Shown one piece after another: positions 13,531 to 15,464 of a stretch of DNA of 15,464 bases (position 1 is the first letter of the stretch; the number at the start of each line of letters is the position of its first letter). Location: NCBI GenBank assembly GCA_035247945.1, contig DATFHX010000001.1, forward strand, positions 1 through 15,464, written 5' to 3'. Origin of the DNA: DATFHX01 sp035247945. Its GTDB lineage: Bacteria > Patescibacteriota > Saccharimonadia > Saccharimonadales > Saccharimonadaceae. The position numbers were made by a program, and so were the translations under genes. Under the pieces are notes generated by a model that saw only the letters and a program-made list of their open reading frames with translations, had not been told where the DNA came from and did not search any database.

Positions 13531-13812
13531 TTATGCTGCTGTCGCAAGTCCTTTTTGAGCAATGAGTTCGTCAATCTTAGGACGGTTGAAGCCAAGAACC
13601 ATCTCGCCGGCCATGTCGGTAACGGGGACACCTTGGAAGTTGCCGTTGATCTTGCTCATAAGTTCCTCGTAAGCGGCTTTATCTTCTTCGACGTCTTTCT
13701 CGATGTAGGCAACGCCCTTCTTGTCGAAGTACTGTTTTTCTGTTTTACAGAACGCGCACCAAGTGGTGCTGTAGATGATAACCTTAGGATCTGTTGTTTG
13801 TGCTGTATCCAT
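13531..13812 (-). CDS. Glutaredoxin-like thiol-disulfide protein
   Basis: A 93-residue thioredoxin-fold protein. The redox motif is C19-AF-C22 in YSTTWCAFC, the cis-proline is P63 in GVPVTD, and the glutathione-side loop is LGFNRPKIDELI. Proteins of this NrdH/glutaredoxin-like type reduce disulfides and can supply electrons to ribonucleotide reductase; the partner is not visible here. The start is set by AAGGAGAG (13828-13821) 8 nt before the ATG. A palindrome covers the promoter region. It is divergent from the pilin-RCC1 gene. Confidence 0.88.
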   Translation of the reverse strand: MDTAQTTDPKVIIYSTTWCAFCKTEKQYFDKKGVAYIEKDVEEDKAAYEELMSKINGNFQGVPVTDMAGEMVLGFNRPKIDELIAQKGLATAA

Positions 13813-13831
13813 TATTTTGTCTCTCCTTGAT

Positions 13832-13848
13832 ACTATACAGTATATAGT
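13832..13848 (-). promoter_or_regulatory. Palindrome over the glutaredoxin promoter
   Basis: ACTATA (13832-13837), CAGTA, TATAGT (13843-13848) is a perfect 6-bp inverted repeat. On the minus strand it contains TATACT (13844-13839), a likely -10 box, so a dimeric repressor bound here would block the promoter. Confidence 0.5.
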
Positions 13849-13861
13849 ATTTTCGAATTAT

Positions 13862-13890
13862 TTGCTAATGCGTCGCTTATGCTTTATAAA
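13862..13890 (+). promoter_or_regulatory. Candidate promoter of the pilin-RCC1 gene
   Basis: TTGCTA (13862-13867), 17 nt, TATAAA (13885-13890), then 10 nt to the ATG. The leader would be about 3-4 nt, with no ribosome binding site. Confidence 0.5.
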
Positions 13891-13900
13891 TTAAGTATAA

Positions 13901-15464
13901 ATGATTGCCAAACAAAAAACGAGCGGGTTTGCGCTGCCTACGGTTTTAATCGTATCGGTTATTATGCTCATTGTGCTGCTTGCTGCGCTCACGGCAGCCA
14001 GCTCGGTCCGTTCAGGTATTGACTCACAGTACTACGAGCAGCTTGCACGTGAGGGTGCTGAGGCGGGCATTGCCCGTGCTCAAGGATGTTTGCAGCAATC
14101 TGCAACGGTACCAACATGGTCAGATGCAAAGCCACTAACCCCATGGACAGATTGTAGCGGCAATGCGCTCACTACTGAGACATGTCCATCTGGCACAAAC
14201 GCAACGAATACGAAGGCGGCCTGTAGCGTACTTCTGACGAGTACGCTTCGTACCTCTTTCTCGGTCGGATTGCCGACGACTTCGTCAAGTGGAGTACAGC
14301 TCATTGTGGCGACCGGTTATTCATATGTGCTGCGTACGACAGATACGAGCATCTCGCGTACCTATACCGCTTCTCAGAGTGCGAGTGTGGGATCGAATGT
14401 TGCAATTACGTATACAAATATCTCTAATGCTGGTCCGAACTCGTTTGGACTTGGCAACCCCCTCGCAGCGGACAGTTTCTCATTCGGTGCAGACGGAAAT
14501 GTATATGGGCTTGGGTATAACGGGTTTGGTATCTTAGGAAACGGTTCAACGGCAAATGCAACGAAACCGGCTAAGTTCATGCTTCCGGGTAATCTAAAAG
14601 CCTCTTCGGTTGGTGTGAATGGACTGTCTGGAGGGATGAGCGCCTTTGTTATTACGGTAGATGGTCAGGTATATGGAGCTGGTGCAAATAATTTTGGACA
14701 GCTTGGGAATGGGTCAACGTCAAGTTACCAGTCGACACCTGTGAAGTTTAACCTCCCTGCGGGAAAATTTGCTTCCACAATGTTTGTACATGGTGAATCT
14801 ACCTTTGTTATCTGCACGGACGGAACGGTATACGGTGCTGGTGCGGGAACATACGGACAACTGGGAAATGGTGCGGCGACAAATTCAAGCACACCAGTTC
14901 AGATGATCTTGCCGGCGGGCGAAAAGGCAACGCAGATCCAGGCTGACTGGCACAGCGTTTACATCGTTACTCAATCCGGTAAGGCATACTTTACGGGTAT
15001 TAATGACTGGGGACAGTCCGGGAATGGGACGCTGGGTGGGCAGATTAATACGCCGGTTCGCTTCTATCCAAACGCTGGAGATGCTGGTGAACCAACTGTG
15101 CTTCAGGTAGTAACAGATGGAAATACCGGGTGGATACGACTTTCAGACGGATCAGTTTGGGGCGTTGGCCGTTCTGGGGACGGTCAACTTGGAAATGCTT
15201 CAGCAACGACTGGTGCGACAGGATATTACACGCTTGCATACACAAAGTTCAATCTCGGAAGTGAGCGCGCGGTACAGATTGCCACCGACTATGTAGACAT
15301 TGGTATTCTTACGGCGACGGGTAAAGTGATTGGCGGTGGCCGTAATGATTCAGGAGAGCTTGGGTGCGGTACTACGGGGCCAACATATGCAACGCCGTGT
15401 CAAATGCAACTCCCTTCCGGCGCAGTGGGCTCTGCGATTGTCGTCACCGGAGACGGCCAGACGG
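13901..15464 (+). CDS. Pilin-like N-terminus with RCC1 repeats (3' end outside window)
   Basis: I read 521 codons with no stop before the window edge. The N-terminus MIAKQKTSG^FALPTVL has a type IV prepilin-like cleavage site (G9/F10) and a hydrophobic helix at about 10-33, like PilX/minor pilins. The usual E at +5 is replaced (FALPT). Residues ~34-185 form a linker domain with several cysteines. From about residue 193 RCC1-type repeats follow, each with a Y/WGxG...GxLGNG core: YGLGYNGFGILGNG, YGAGANNFGQLGNG, YGAGAGTYGQLGNG, YFTGINDWGQSGNG, WGVGRSGDGQLGNA, IGGGRNDSGELGCG. Six or more blades suggest a beta-propeller displayed on the surface or pilus. A contact or adhesion role is inferred. Confidence 0.85.
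   Translation, partial: MIAKQKTSGFALPTVLIVSVIMLIVLLAALTAASSVRSGIDSQYYEQLAREGAEAGIARAQGCLQQSATVPTWSDAKPLTPWTDCSGNALTTETCPSGTNATNTKAACSVLLTSTLRTSFSVGLPTTSSSGVQLIVATGYSYVLRTTDTSISRTYTASQSASVGSNVAITYTNISNAGPNSFGLGNPLAADSFSFGADGNVYGLGYNGFGILGNGSTANATKPAKFMLPGNLKASSVGVNGLSGGMSAFVITVDGQVYGAGANNFGQLGNGSTSSYQSTPVKFNLPAGKFASTMFVHGESTFVICTDGTVYGAGAGTYGQLGNGAATNSSTPVQMILPAGEKATQIQADWHSVYIVTQSGKAYFTGINDWGQSGNGTLGGQINTPVRFYPNAGDAGEPTVLQVVTDGNTGWIRLSDGSVWGVGRSGDGQLGNASATTGATGYYTLAYTKFNLGSERAVQIATDYVDIGILTATGKVIGGGRNDSGELGCGTTGPTYATPCQMQLPSGAVGSAIVVTGDGQT

Overview
The window looks like chromosomal DNA of a Patescibacteria/CPR bacterium, most likely Candidatus Saccharibacteria (TM7). This is inferred from gene content and style: small genes, a G5-excalibur membrane protein, an RCC1-repeat protein with a pilin-type N-terminus, and many promoters placed directly on the start codon. 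TGA acts as a normal stop, so the TGA=Gly code of Gracilibacteria/Absconditabacteria does not apply. No rRNA, tRNA, CRISPR array, insertion sequence or phage gene was seen.

Layout. 1-1107 (minus): a MazG-like nucleotide pyrophosphohydrolase, cut by the window edge, downstream of exonuclease III (xth). 1181-2225 (plus): a 2H phosphoesterase and a divergent Ham1/ITPase-like protein. 2323-3045 (minus): a G5-excalibur membrane protein. 3289-5057 (plus): an operon of two uncharacterised proteins with a perfect Shine-Dalgarno sequence and a strong terminator; both show motifs in the order expected of the TRPM-type SLOG (LSDAT) nucleotide-binding fold. 5150-5626 (minus): smpB, whose stop codon lies in the loop of its own terminator. 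5890-6246 (minus): an orphan beta-rich protein. 6433-7131: pyrH, overlapping tail to tail with a family 2 glycosyltransferase (7109-7864, minus). 7918-10077: an alpha/beta hydrolase and a family 4 glycosyltransferase. 10125-11771: an ABC-F translation factor. 11839-13041: a coiled-coil protein built of 7- and 11-residue repeats, followed by a second Ham1-like protein. 13215-13451: a small zinc-ribbon protein. 13531-13812 (minus): a glutaredoxin-like protein. 13901-end: a pilin-like N-terminus joined to RCC1 repeats, running off the window.

Themes. (1) Nucleotide-pool and nucleic-acid housekeeping: MazG-like, two Ham1-like, xth, 2H phosphoesterase, pyrH. (2) Ribosome function and rescue: smpB and ABC-F. 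(3) Cell envelope and surface: two glycosyltransferases, a hydrolase, G5-excalibur and the pilin-RCC1 protein. (4) Two kinds of translation start. xth, pyrH, the GT2 gene, ABC-F and the coiled-coil gene have a -10 box 6-8 nt before the ATG (leaderless), often as TGnTATACT. The SLOG-like pair, the orphan beta protein, the zinc ribbon, the excalibur protein and the glutaredoxin have clear Shine-Dalgarno sequences. The SLOG-like pair, the orphan beta protein and the zinc ribbon also look GC-richer than their surroundings.

The best candidate for an undescribed system is the tandem SLOG-like operon at about 3140-5120.
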